Part shown: positions 1-6,231 of the stretch, piece after piece | Layout of the letters: the number at the start of each line of letters is the position of its first letter | How positions within the stretch are numbered: the first letter of the stretch is position 1 | The notes under the pieces: model-generated | The model's input: the letters and a program-made list of their open reading frames with translations, nothing else | What the model was told of the DNA's origin: nothing | Databases searched by the model: none | Source: Marinosulfonomonas sp. | Lineage (GTDB): Bacteria; Pseudomonadota; Alphaproteobacteria; Rhodobacterales; Rhodobacteraceae | Assembly (NCBI GenBank): GCA_026989405.1 | Contig: JALSJL010000399.1 | Coordinates: 1 to 11,608 of the forward strand | Length of the DNA stretch: 11,608 bases | Direction of reading: 5' to 3' | Translations under genes and position numbers: made by a program

Positions 1-219
1 CGCACTGAGGACGATGGCAAAACCTATGTCGACAACGTGGTATTCGGCCAGTTCGCACAGGAAAAAGGAGTCGACTTCGACTGGGAGGCCGTGGTGATCG
101 AAAAACCAGCGGACCGAATGCCCAAGGAAGTGTTCTACATTCCGGCGCTGTTGCTGTTGGGCCTGATCATTTTCCTGCAACTCGGGCGCGCCCGTAAACT
201 TGAAGCCGTCAAGGCATAG
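1..219 (+). CDS. TRAP transporter permease, C-terminal fragment (probably fused DctQM type)
   Basis: Partial gene: the reading frame is open from base 1 and stops with TAG at 217-219, so only the last 72 residues are visible. The fragment has a polar stretch with an FGQFAQEKGVDFDWE segment. It is followed by one strongly hydrophobic helix (FYIPALLLLGLIIFLQL) and a short basic tail. As I recall, this layout (soluble segment, then a PKE-x2-YIPALLLL helix) matches the C-terminal extension (DUF3394) of fused TRAP-type permeases that import organic acids or other solutes across the inner membrane. A universal stress protein starts 12 nt after the stop, a known companion of TRAP operons (compare TeaD in Halomonas teaABCD), which supports the call. 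The transport core lies outside the window, so the substrate cannot be judged. The fragment is certainly coding; the family is a good but not certain match. Confidence 0.72.
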   Translation, partial: RTEDDGKTYVDNVVFGQFAQEKGVDFDWEAVVIEKPADRMPKEVFYIPALLLLGLIIFLQLGRARKLEAVKA

Positions 220-231
220 GGAGACAGAACC

Positions 232-657
232 ATGATCAAAAGCATCCTTTTGCCGGTCGACCTGAACCACCCGGAAAGCTCGGCCAAGGCCCTTGCGCAC
301 GCGCTGGACATGGCCAAGAACCACGGCGCCACGATCCATGTGCTTACAGTCATCCCCGACTATGGCAGTGCATGGGTCGGGTCGTTTTTCCCCGCCGATT
401 TTTCCAAGAAGGCGGCGGCGGAAACACAGGTGGCTCTGGCCAACTACATTGCCGACAATTTCCCGTCCGATGTAAAAACCAAGGCGCATGTCCTGCACGG
501 CACGATTTACAAGGAAATCACGGCGGCGGCGGATTCGGTCAAGGCAGACATGATCGTCATGGCATCGCACCGGCCCGAGATGAAAGACTACTTTCTCGGC
601 CCCAACGCCGCCCGCGTGGTTCGCCACGCCAGGCAATCGGTGCTTGTCGTGCGCTGA
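232..657 (+). CDS. Universal stress protein, UspA family (TRAP-operon type)
   Basis: Complete protein of 141 residues, the normal size of a single-domain Usp. The N-terminus IKSILLPVD has the conserved Asp (residue 10) of the nucleotide-binding fold, and the C-terminus VRHARQSVLVVR is the usual last helix and strand. The classic ATP-binding loop Gly-x2-Gly-x9-Gly-Ser is altered here: residues 111-125 read ASHRP...FLGPN, with the first glycines replaced. This is the form I associate with Usp proteins encoded beside TRAP transporters. A ribosome site AGGGAGA at 218-224 lies 7 nt before ATG and overlaps the stop of the permease gene, so the two are almost surely one transcript. TeaD-like proteins bind ATP and modulate the partner transporter; the same role here is inferred. 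Cytoplasmic. Confidence 0.9.
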   Translation: MIKSILLPVDLNHPESSAKALAHALDMAKNHGATIHVLTVIPDYGSAWVGSFFPADFSKKAAAETQVALANYIADNFPSDVKTKAHVLHGTIYKEITAAADSVKADMIVMASHRPEMKDYFLGPNAARVVRHARQSVLVVR

Positions 658-860
658 TTGGCAGCCTTCCTGACATGCGCAGGTTGGTTTGCGTCCATGT
701 GCCCATGTATTTGCGCCCGAGCGCTCTGATCGAGAATGCGTGGCGGCTTTGACTGCATGCCCCCGGGTCTTGCAATCGCCTTGAGTCTGCTTGCCGTATC
801 GGCCCGGGTTTGATGCGTTGCATTTCGGAAACAGCACAAGCCGATCGGCAAGGCCAATTG

Positions 861-889
861 TTGACAGAAAACGAACAATCATTCAACTT
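861..889 (+). promoter_or_regulatory. Possible sigma-70-type promoter for the VPLPA-CTERM gene
   Basis: A perfect TTGACA (861-866) lies in an AT-rich patch about 45 nt before the start codon of the secreted-protein gene. At a 17-nt spacing the -10 position reads CAACTT, a poor match. Alphaproteobacterial promoters often have weak -10 boxes, so this is a candidate only. The rest of the 254-nt gap (658-911) shows no ORF with coding character and no clear terminator for the upstream TRAP/Usp operon. Confidence 0.3.
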
Positions 890-911
890 TGCGAAAAGAG
901 TGGGTTTGTTC

Positions 912-1631
912 ATGAAGCGTTTACTTTTGGCTATTACGATTGCCGCCTTTTCGAGTTTTAGCCCTGCGCACGCGGCGACGACACAGTTCAGTGACACCGC
1001 TGTCCGCCTGAATTTGGCGGTGACATCGCCCCTTCTCCCTACGTCATCGGTTGCATATCCGCGGATCGGGGATTCGTTCTGCTACCGGGGCGACAGCAGG
1101 TTGAATACCTGCAGAACCGGGCGTGAACAGGACGTCTCGTCATCTGCAAGCGGTCTGGATATGGATACCCGGGTCTGGTCATCGCTCGAACTGACGGACA
1201 CTCCCGGGTGGCGATGGGCCACCTCTGCACGGGCCGGCGGGGCCACCGGTTGGCTAAGCTGGTTCAACCAGTCGCCCATTGCGCAGGTAATTTCCTGGAC
1301 CGTGAACTACTCCGCCAGTCTCAGTTCCTCGCTTCCGGCCGACCCATCCCCTCGAAATATCAGCATCGCAAGAATTAACGTCAGTGGATGTCTGGCAATC
1401 TCTACGCAGCAGAACACTTCGGGCTCCGTGGAGTGCTCGGTGACCCTTGCTCCCGGAGCGCGTTTCCGGCTCAGCGCCGGAACCTCGGTCACTGCCTCGG
1501 TAAATGTCACAGAAGGCCAGGTCCCGACAGTCCCCGTTCCTGCCGGTCTTCCATTGTTGTTGACCGCCTTCGGGTTCTTTCACCTGCTCCGAAATGGGCA
1601 GCTTTCCGGGCGGCGTTCGTCAATCGCCTGA
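912..1631 (+). CDS. Secreted protein with a C-terminal VPLPA-CTERM-like exosortase sorting signal
   Basis: Protein of 239 residues. It starts with a signal peptide (MKRLLLAITIAAFSS, likely cleavage after PAHA at residue 21), exported by Sec. The body is rich in Ser/Thr/Asn and in short alternating segments that suggest beta structure. It has four cysteines (57, 67, 160, 175) that could form two disulfides. The C-terminus has the three parts of an exosortase signal: VPVPAGLPLLL from residue 207, a hydrophobic helix to about 226, then RN...GRR. The family signal is VPLPA-CTERM, common in Rhodobacterales; here it reads VPVPA and has an unusually long tail of 13 residues after the helix. The body resembles no family I know. 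An ATG start at 912 is preferred to the in-frame start at 810, because it places the signal peptide at the very N-terminus; the ribosome site is weak. Expected fate: cleavage by an exosortase and release or anchoring at the cell surface. Confidence 0.8.
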   Translation: MKRLLLAITIAAFSSFSPAHAATTQFSDTAVRLNLAVTSPLLPTSSVAYPRIGDSFCYRGDSRLNTCRTGREQDVSSSASGLDMDTRVWSSLELTDTPGWRWATSARAGGATGWLSWFNQSPIAQVISWTVNYSASLSSSLPADPSPRNISIARINVSGCLAISTQQNTSGSVECSVTLAPGARFRLSAGTSVTASVNVTEGQVPTVPVPAGLPLLLTAFGFFHLLRNGQLSGRRSSIA

Positions 1632-1640
1632 CGCGTTTTT
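1613..1640 (+). terminator. Probable intrinsic terminator of the VPLPA-CTERM gene
   Basis: A short inverted repeat CGTCA (1618-1622) and TGACG (1629-1633) with a 6-nt loop is followed two bases later by five T (1636-1640). The stop codon TGA is inside the right arm. An alternative pairing GCGT/ACGC (1613-1616 with 1631-1634) is also possible. The stem is only 5 bp, so efficiency is uncertain, but position and T-tract fit. Confidence 0.45.
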
Positions 1641-1788
1641 CTGACCTGTTCCAAGCTTGAACCAGTATTCTTGCGGGACAATGGGCTGGCCAAAAACAGC
1701 CCGGTCAATGGCCGTCCTATTCACGACCCCCACCGATAGCCGCAAGAAAGCGCAGCCACCTACAGGCTCTGTCCATGGTCTGGCGAAG

Positions 1789-1864
1789 TGGTGAGCCGTG
1801 CAGGATTCGAACCTGCGACCCACTGATTAAAAGTCAGTTGCTCTACCAACTGAGCTAACGGCCC
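1789..1864 (-). tRNA. tRNA-Lys, anticodon UUU
   Basis: On the minus strand, 76 nt including an encoded CCA (1789-1791) and discriminator A (1792). The acceptor stem pairs GGGCCGT (1864-1858) with ACGGCTC (1799-1793), with one G-U pair. The D-arm GCTCAGTTGGTAGAGC and the T-arm with GGTTCGAATCC are canonical. The anticodon stem CTGAC/ATCAG type closes the loop CTTTTAA, which gives anticodon UUU and A at position 37. It reads the AAA/AAG lysine codons. A likely promoter lies just upstream on the same strand. Confidence 0.97.
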
Positions 1865-1876
1865 ACTCGAGGCGCT

Positions 1877-1905
1877 TGCCTACCCTTGGGCCTCGCAAGC
1901 GTCAA
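1877..1905 (-). promoter_or_regulatory. Likely promoter of tRNA-Lys
   Basis: Minus strand: CTTGACG, with the -35 hexamer TTGACG at 1905-1900, then 17 nt, then TAGGCA at 1882-1877 as a weak -10. Initiation about 7 nt further on would leave a leader of only a few bases before the tRNA 5' end at 1864. CTTGAC is the usual -35 form for alphaproteobacterial stable-RNA genes. The -10 match is poor, so confidence is moderate. Confidence 0.5.
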
Positions 1906-1907
1906 GC

Positions 1908-1946
1908 AAAAACTCCGCGCCGCTTTCCAAATAAAACGGCGCGGGG
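1908..1946 (-). terminator. Strong minus-strand intrinsic terminator in the dapF leader
   Basis: A perfect 8-bp GC-rich inverted repeat, CCGCGCCG (1915-1922) and CGGCGCGG (1937-1944), extends to 10 bp with one G-T pair (1913-1914 with 1945-1946) around a 14-nt AT-rich loop. Read on the minus strand, the stem is followed directly by TTTTT (1912-1908), the layout of a Rho-independent terminator. No minus-strand gene is seen upstream of it: dapF runs the other way. It sits between dapF and the tRNA-Lys promoter, so it may stop antisense transcripts or be a relic of a lost gene. On the plus strand the same hairpin would be in the dapF 5' leader, ending 13 nt before the ATG. Confidence 0.6.
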
Positions 1947-1959
1947 TATATCGCTGCGG

Positions 1960-2799
1960 ATGCAGGATACGCGACTCGCCTCCGGCCTTCCGTTCATCAA
2001 GATGCACGGTGCGGGCAATGACTTCGTGATCATCGATTCACGGGGGGCGCAGCCCGTTGTCTCGCAACCTCTTGCCAGCCTGATGGGTGATCGCCACCGT
2101 GGCGTCGGATTTGACCAGCTCGCGGAAATTCGCGATGGCACGGGCGCTGACATCGACCTTGATTTCTGGAATGCCGACGGCAGCCGCGCCGGCGCCTGCG
2201 GCAACGCCACCCGCTGCGTGGCCAGCCTGATCATGGAAGAAACCGGACGTGACAGGCTGACCATTCGCACCGAACGAGGTCTGCTCAATGCGCAGCGTGA
2301 CGAAAGCGGCGCCATCAGCGTCAACATGGGCCCGCCGCAACTGGACTGGGGCGACATCCCGCTGGCCCGCGACACGGACACCGATCACTTGCCGCTTGAC
2401 GGCGACCCTGCGGCCGTGGGCATGGGCAACCCGCATTGCGTGTTTTTCGTGGACGATGCGCAAGCCGTCGACCTTGCCACCCGTGGCGTGGCCATCGAAC
2501 ATGATCCGCTGTTTCCACAAGCCACCAATGTCGAGTTTGCCTCGGCCCTCGGCCCCGACCTTTTGCGCCTGCGTGTGTGGGAACGTGGCACCGGCATCAC
2601 CCTGGCATGCGGCTCGGGCGCTTGCGCGACCGCCGTGGCAGCCCACCGGCGCGGGCTGACAGGGCGCCGCGTGGCTATACAGGCCGACGGTGGCAGGTTG
2701 GCCGTGGACTGGCGCGACGACGGTGTATGGCTAACGGGGCCGGTCGCACATGTGTTCGACGCAACCCTTTCGCCATCCTTTCTGGAGGCGTTGAAATGA
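1960..2799 (+). CDS. dapF: Diaminopimelate epimerase
   Basis: Converts LL-diaminopimelate to meso-diaminopimelate, the direct lysine precursor and the cross-linking residue of the Gram-negative wall; cytoplasmic and cofactor-free. The protein has 279 residues, the family's usual length. Both catalytic cysteines are present in their motifs: Cys80 in ACGNATRC and Cys217 in ACGSGACAT. The start region KMHGAGNDFV (residues 14-23), the NADGSRAGAC stretch, GNPHCVFFV and the ERGTGIT motif are all typical. ATG at 1960 gives a normal N-terminus. The frame is open upstream to an ATG at 1876, but that would add 28 basic, non-conserved residues encoded across the hairpin at 1908-1946. The ribosome site is weak (GGGG at 1943-1946 is far), so initiation may be inefficient or controlled by that hairpin. 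It overlaps mtaB by 4 nt (ATGA) at its end. Confidence 0.96.
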   Translation: MQDTRLASGLPFIKMHGAGNDFVIIDSRGAQPVVSQPLASLMGDRHRGVGFDQLAEIRDGTGADIDLDFWNADGSRAGACGNATRCVASLIMEETGRDRLTIRTERGLLNAQRDESGAISVNMGPPQLDWGDIPLARDTDTDHLPLDGDPAAVGMGNPHCVFFVDDAQAVDLATRGVAIEHDPLFPQATNVEFASALGPDLLRLRVWERGTGITLACGSGACATAVAAHRRGLTGRRVAIQADGGRLAVDWRDDGVWLTGPVAHVFDATLSPSFLEALK

Positions 2800-4067
2800 A
2801 TGAGCACAGCCCGCCGCGCATCACCACGTTTGGCTGCCGGCTGAACGCCTATGAAACCGAAGCGATGAAAGACATGCTGGCGCGCGCCGGCGACCGCGAA
2901 ACGCTGGTCGTGAATACCTGCGCGGTAACAGCCGAAGCCGTGCGCAAGGCGCGCCAGGAAATCCGCCGCCTGCGCCGGGCAAACCCGCAGGCACGCATTG
3001 TCGTCACCGGCTGCGCTGCCCAGACAGAGCCGGGGACTTTCGCTGCGATGCCCGAGGTCAGCCTGGTGCTGGGCAACGATGAAAAGATGCGCCCCGAGAC
3101 CTGGGCAAACCTTGCCGCCGGGTTCATTGGCGAAAATGAAAAGGTGCGCGTCAATGACATCATGTCGGTGACCGAAACAGCCGGCCACCTGATTGACGGG
3201 TTCGGCACCCGGGCACGCGCCTATGTGCAGGTGCAAAACGGCTGCGACCACCGCTGCACCTTCTGCATCATCCCCTTTGGTCGTGGCAACTCGCGCTCGG
3301 TGCCTGCTGGCGTCGTGGTCGAACAGATCAAGCGGCTGGTGCAGCGCGGCTACAACGAGGTCGTTCTGACCGGCGTCGACATGACAAGCTGGGGCGCCGA
3401 TCTGCCGGCCACCCCGCGCCTGGGCGACCTTGTGCTGCGCATCCTCAAGCTGGTGCCCGACCTTGCGCGCCTGCGTATTTCATCCATCGACTCGATTGAA
3501 GTTGACGACGCGCTGATGCAGGCCATCGCGACCGAGCCGCGCCTGATGCCGCACCTGCACCTGTCACTGCAATCCGGTGACAACATGATCCTCAAGCGGA
3601 TGAAACGGCGCCATTCTTGCGACGACGCTATTGCGTTTTGCGAGGAAGCGCGCCACCTGCGCCCCGAGATCACTTTCGGGGCCGATATCATTGCGGGCTT
3701 TCCAACCGAAACCGAGGCAATGTTCGAAAACTCTCTGCGGCTGATCGCTGATTGCGGCCTGACCTGGCTGCATGTCTTCCCCTATTCGCCGCGCCCCGGC
3801 ACGCCGGCTGCGCGGATGCCGCAGGTTCCGGGGCCGGTGATACGGGAGCGGACCAAACGCCTTCGCACCGCCGGCCAAGCCCGTGTTCAGGCCCACTTGC
3901 AGGCACAGGTCGGGCAAGCCGCAAATATCCTGATGGAAAGCCCGACCAAGGGCCGCACCGAACAGTTTTCCGAAGTGGTGGTTCACTCACCGCAAAGGGT
4001 CGGCGCAATCGTTCAGGTGAAGATCACCGGTGTCCAGGATGGTCAACTGACTGCATCCAAGGCTTGA
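2796..4067 (+). CDS. mtaB: tRNA (N6-threonylcarbamoyladenosine-37-C2)-methylthiotransferase
   Basis: Radical SAM enzyme that adds a methylthio group to t6A at position 37 of ANN-decoding tRNAs, giving ms2t6A; cytoplasmic. It has 423 residues in the family order. The N-terminal UPF0004 domain carries three cluster-binding cysteines: Cys14 in TFGCRLN, Cys42 in VNTCAVT and Cys73 in TGCAAQ. The radical SAM core has Cys150-x3-Cys154-x2-Cys157 (CDHRCTFC) and GADIIAGFPTET. A C-terminal TRAM-like domain begins near residue 365. CRLN and the overall length separate it from MiaB and RimO, which use different N-terminal motifs. ATG at 2796 overlaps the dapF stop, with GGAGG at 2784-2788 at a 7-nt distance, so the genes are translationally coupled. 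The upstream in-frame extension to 2577 lies inside dapF and is not used. It ends 17 nt from the convergent barrel gene, with no visible terminator. Confidence 0.94.
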   Translation: MNEHSPPRITTFGCRLNAYETEAMKDMLARAGDRETLVVNTCAVTAEAVRKARQEIRRLRRANPQARIVVTGCAAQTEPGTFAAMPEVSLVLGNDEKMRPETWANLAAGFIGENEKVRVNDIMSVTETAGHLIDGFGTRARAYVQVQNGCDHRCTFCIIPFGRGNSRSVPAGVVVEQIKRLVQRGYNEVVLTGVDMTSWGADLPATPRLGDLVLRILKLVPDLARLRISSIDSIEVDDALMQAIATEPRLMPHLHLSLQSGDNMILKRMKRRHSCDDAIAFCEEARHLRPEITFGADIIAGFPTETEAMFENSLRLIADCGLTWLHVFPYSPRPGTPAARMPQVPGPVIRERTKRLRTAGQARVQAHLQAQVGQAANILMESPTKGRTEQFSEVVVHSPQRVGAIVQVKITGVQDGQLTASKA

Positions 4068-4084
4068 GCTGCCCGCCAGCCCCC

Positions 4085-5446
4085 TCAGAATGCGAATTGC
4101 AGATCCTTGGTCAGCGTCAGGAACACGCTGTCGGATGCGGCGGTCGTAGCACCGCCGAGTTGCTCACGAACATAGCCAACCGACATGTTCCAGTCCGGTG
4201 TCAGCGCCCGCGAATAGGTCGCCGCAAGAGCGGCCCTGTCCAGCGTCGGCGCGGCTCCGCTTCCGGCATCTTCCGAGCGGCTGGCACTAAGCGACAGACT
4301 CAGGCTGGCATCCGAATTCAGGGCCTTGGAATAGCCGAGGCCCAGGTTCGAATAGCGGATGTCCCGGCCAAGGCTGTCCTCCAGGTAGGACTGGCTGAAA
4401 TCAACCGAAAACGCGCCATCGGGAAGCTCTTGCGTATAAGATGCGCTGCCGGCAAACTGCGCCGGCGAACCGCTGCTGAAACTCGTGGTCAGACTCGCCG
4501 ACAAACTGCCACTGGGCAATTCAAGCGTCCGACCGAAGGTCAGTGACGAGGTCGCCGCGCCCGAACCCGATCCGTCAAAGCTCACACCGCCAAAGATCGA
4601 CCCGTTGGAAAGATCGCGTGTCAGATCCAGGCCACCGATCAAACCTGCATCGCGCGTGGGTGTGCCGCCGGCGGTCGTCAGCCGATCACGGTATCCCAGA
4701 TCGCCGCTGATCGTCACCGCGTTGGCAAGTTCATGCGTCACTGTCAGCACATAGTCCATCTGCTGATATTCGGTCGATGAAGCATCCTGCGAGGCATAGT
4801 CGGTGCCAGTCACCGCAAACGCGGCCTCCGTCGTTGGGGACAGGCGCATGTTCGCGGTCACGCCCAGCGTCAGGGTTGTCTCATCAAACAGGGCCGGGTT
4901 TGTCGTCCCGGCGTAGTCCCGATTGTCGAAAGAAGCGTCCAGGCCAAACGAAAGCGGCGCATCTTCACGCAGGTTGACGGAAAAACTTGCACCCGTAACG
5001 GTCAGCGTGCCGCTGTCGACAATCACCGAAAACGGATCAAGCGGATCGTCCAGATAGGAACTGCTGACGTCACTCGAGCGATACCGAGCTTCAAGGGAAA
5101 GATCGCCGTTTGCTGCATCGCGTGTGTATCGCAACAAGGCATCGGGCGAACTGAAGGTCACGGACCCGCTGTCATCCAGCGTCAGGCCGCCACTCGCCGA
5201 GAACTCGAGCGCCTGTGTGCTGGTTTCCGTTCGCAGCGACAGCCCGATGTCTTCCGACAACTGAAACGTCGCGCCCGTTGAAACAGCCGCCAGATCGCGG
5301 TTGGAATTGACGTCAAGCGTCGTACCAAAGGTCAGGTTGCCGGTGTTTGGTGAGTTCGAGGTCTGCGCAACGGCAGCAGCCGCGGCGAACGCCGCGACCG
5401 TGAAAGTCATGCCTGCCTGAACTGTTTTTGCTCTGCCCAGCCTCAT
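4085..5446 (-). CDS. Outer-membrane beta-barrel protein of the exopolysaccharide locus
   Basis: 453 residues. Signal peptide of about 27 residues (Ala-rich, cleavage after AVA, then QTS). The whole mature chain alternates polar and hydrophobic residues in short strands broken by Gly/Ser/Asp turns, for example SLTFGRTLELPSGSLSASL, and has no cysteine. The last strand, LTLTKDLQFAF, ends in Phe, the outer-membrane assembly (BamA) signal. I count enough strands for a large barrel but cannot give an exact number. It starts 6 nt after the stop of the export-protein gene, with AGGA just before ATG, so it is the last gene of the operon. PEP-CTERM/exosortase polysaccharide loci often encode an uncharacterised barrel at this place. 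Likely role, by context: outer-membrane pore for the polymer, paired with the short export protein. I recognise no named family with certainty. Confidence 0.85.
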   Translation of the reverse strand: MRLGRAKTVQAGMTFTVAAFAAAAAVAQTSNSPNTGNLTFGTTLDVNSNRDLAAVSTGATFQLSEDIGLSLRTETSTQALEFSASGGLTLDDSGSVTFSSPDALLRYTRDAANGDLSLEARYRSSDVSSSYLDDPLDPFSVIVDSGTLTVTGASFSVNLREDAPLSFGLDASFDNRDYAGTTNPALFDETTLTLGVTANMRLSPTTEAAFAVTGTDYASQDASSTEYQQMDYVLTVTHELANAVTISGDLGYRDRLTTAGGTPTRDAGLIGGLDLTRDLSNGSIFGGVSFDGSGSGAATSSLTFGRTLELPSGSLSASLTTSFSSGSPAQFAGSASYTQELPDGAFSVDFSQSYLEDSLGRDIRYSNLGLGYSKALNSDASLSLSLSASRSEDAGSGAAPTLDRAALAATYSRALTPDWNMSVGYVREQLGGATTAASDSVFLTLTKDLQFAF

Positions 5447-5452
5447 GTTTTC

Positions 5453-6052
5453 CTACTCGAATAGCCTGCGTTCCGGCACCACGATGACGTCACCTCTTTT
5501 CAGGATGATTGAACTCACATTGGCCGAGCCGTCCTCGATTGCCTTGTAGTTGAATTTGTGTACCGTAGTTTGCCCGGTTTTTCTATCCGTACGACGCAAT
5601 TGGATGCGTTTTTTTGCGGCGAACTGGGTAAATCCGCCCGATTCCGCCAGAAACTGTAGCAAACTTGTCCCGGAACGGACCTTGATCTTGCCCGGATTGT
5701 TGACCGCGCCCATGATGTAGACATCGATCGAGCGCCCGGTTCCACTTGAAACGCGCGCACCCAGTCCGGCCACCGTTACAAAGACATTCGGAGCGCTCGC
5801 AAAACTGGGCGTCAGGCCCGCGATGATATCGGCCCGGATCGCGTCCAGGGTTTTACCACCCGCCGCGACGCTGCCAACCATCGGCACACTGACCGTTCCG
5901 TCCGGAAGCACCAGCGATTCCCGGTTGAGAGACTGGTCCTCCAGGACTTCAATACGCAAGGTGTCCCCCGGTCGCACCTTGTACTGCCCCTGTGCCGACG
6001 CCGCCGTCCCAAGAAATATCACCAAAAATAAACTTACCAGAATCCGTCCCAT
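5453..6052 (-). CDS. Short polysaccharide export protein (Poly_export + SLBB), periplasmic
   Basis: 199 residues. Signal peptide 1-20 (LVSLFLVIFLGTAASA|Q). Poly_export (Wza-type) domain about 22-97, with the typical YKVRPGDTLRIEV start and LPDGTVSVPMVGSV. One SLBB domain about 108-165 (VYIMGAVNNPGKIKV, then LLQFLAESGG), then a short tail ending GDVIVVPERRLFE. It belongs to the outer-membrane polysaccharide export (OPX) family, which forms the periplasmic exit channel for exopolysaccharide. Unlike Wza it has no cysteine at all, so it is not a lipoprotein, and it lacks the C-terminal amphipathic helix that builds the outer-membrane pore. The ATG at 6052 has GGAGGGG (6066-6060) at a 7-nt distance; an upstream extension to 6166 is not supported. 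EpsE/PrsE-like by context. Confidence 0.92.
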   Translation of the reverse strand: MGRILVSLFLVIFLGTAASAQGQYKVRPGDTLRIEVLEDQSLNRESLVLPDGTVSVPMVGSVAAGGKTLDAIRADIIAGLTPSFASAPNVFVTVAGLGARVSSGTGRSIDVYIMGAVNNPGKIKVRSGTSLLQFLAESGGFTQFAAKKRIQLRRTDRKTGQTTVHKFNYKAIEDGSANVSSIILKRGDVIVVPERRLFE

Positions 6053-6182
6053 GACGTGTCCCCTCCATACTTCCTCGCCAAAAACATACCCTACACGAAC
6101 GCCAAACTGAAACGAAATTTCCCGGAGTGCATCAATTCGCGCGTAGATATAGTTCGGGCAACACAAAACCGCTTGCAGGCTG

Positions 6183-6199
6183 GCACAGTTGCTCTGTGC
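6183..6199 (-). other. Intercistronic hairpin between the TPR and export-protein genes
   Basis: A perfect inverted repeat GCACAG / CTGTGC with a 5-nt loop lies 33 nt after the stop of the TPR gene, in a 179-nt gap (6053-6231). No T-tract follows directly; TTTT comes about 15 nt later on the minus strand. It may be a weak terminator, an RNA-processing or stability hairpin, or a protein site. The gap is long enough for a second promoter before the export gene, but no convincing -35/-10 pair was seen. Confidence 0.35.
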
Positions 6200-6231
6200 G
6201 CACCAATCAGGACGCTCCGCCGACCGAAGAT

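Noticed and set aside
1683..1702. Hairpin GGGCTG-N8-CAGCCC between the VPLPA gene and the tRNA as a terminator
   Set aside because: Perfect 6-bp stem, but no T-tract on either strand; a better terminator candidate exists at 1613-1640.
1789..1864. tRNA-Lys as an integration site for a mobile element
   Set aside because: No integrase, transposase or duplicated tRNA end was found in the window, and the genes next to it are housekeeping.
2038..3251. Long minus-strand frames under dapF and mtaB
   Set aside because: They overlap two genes with intact catalytic motifs and an ATGA junction; their translations are low-complexity shadow sequence.
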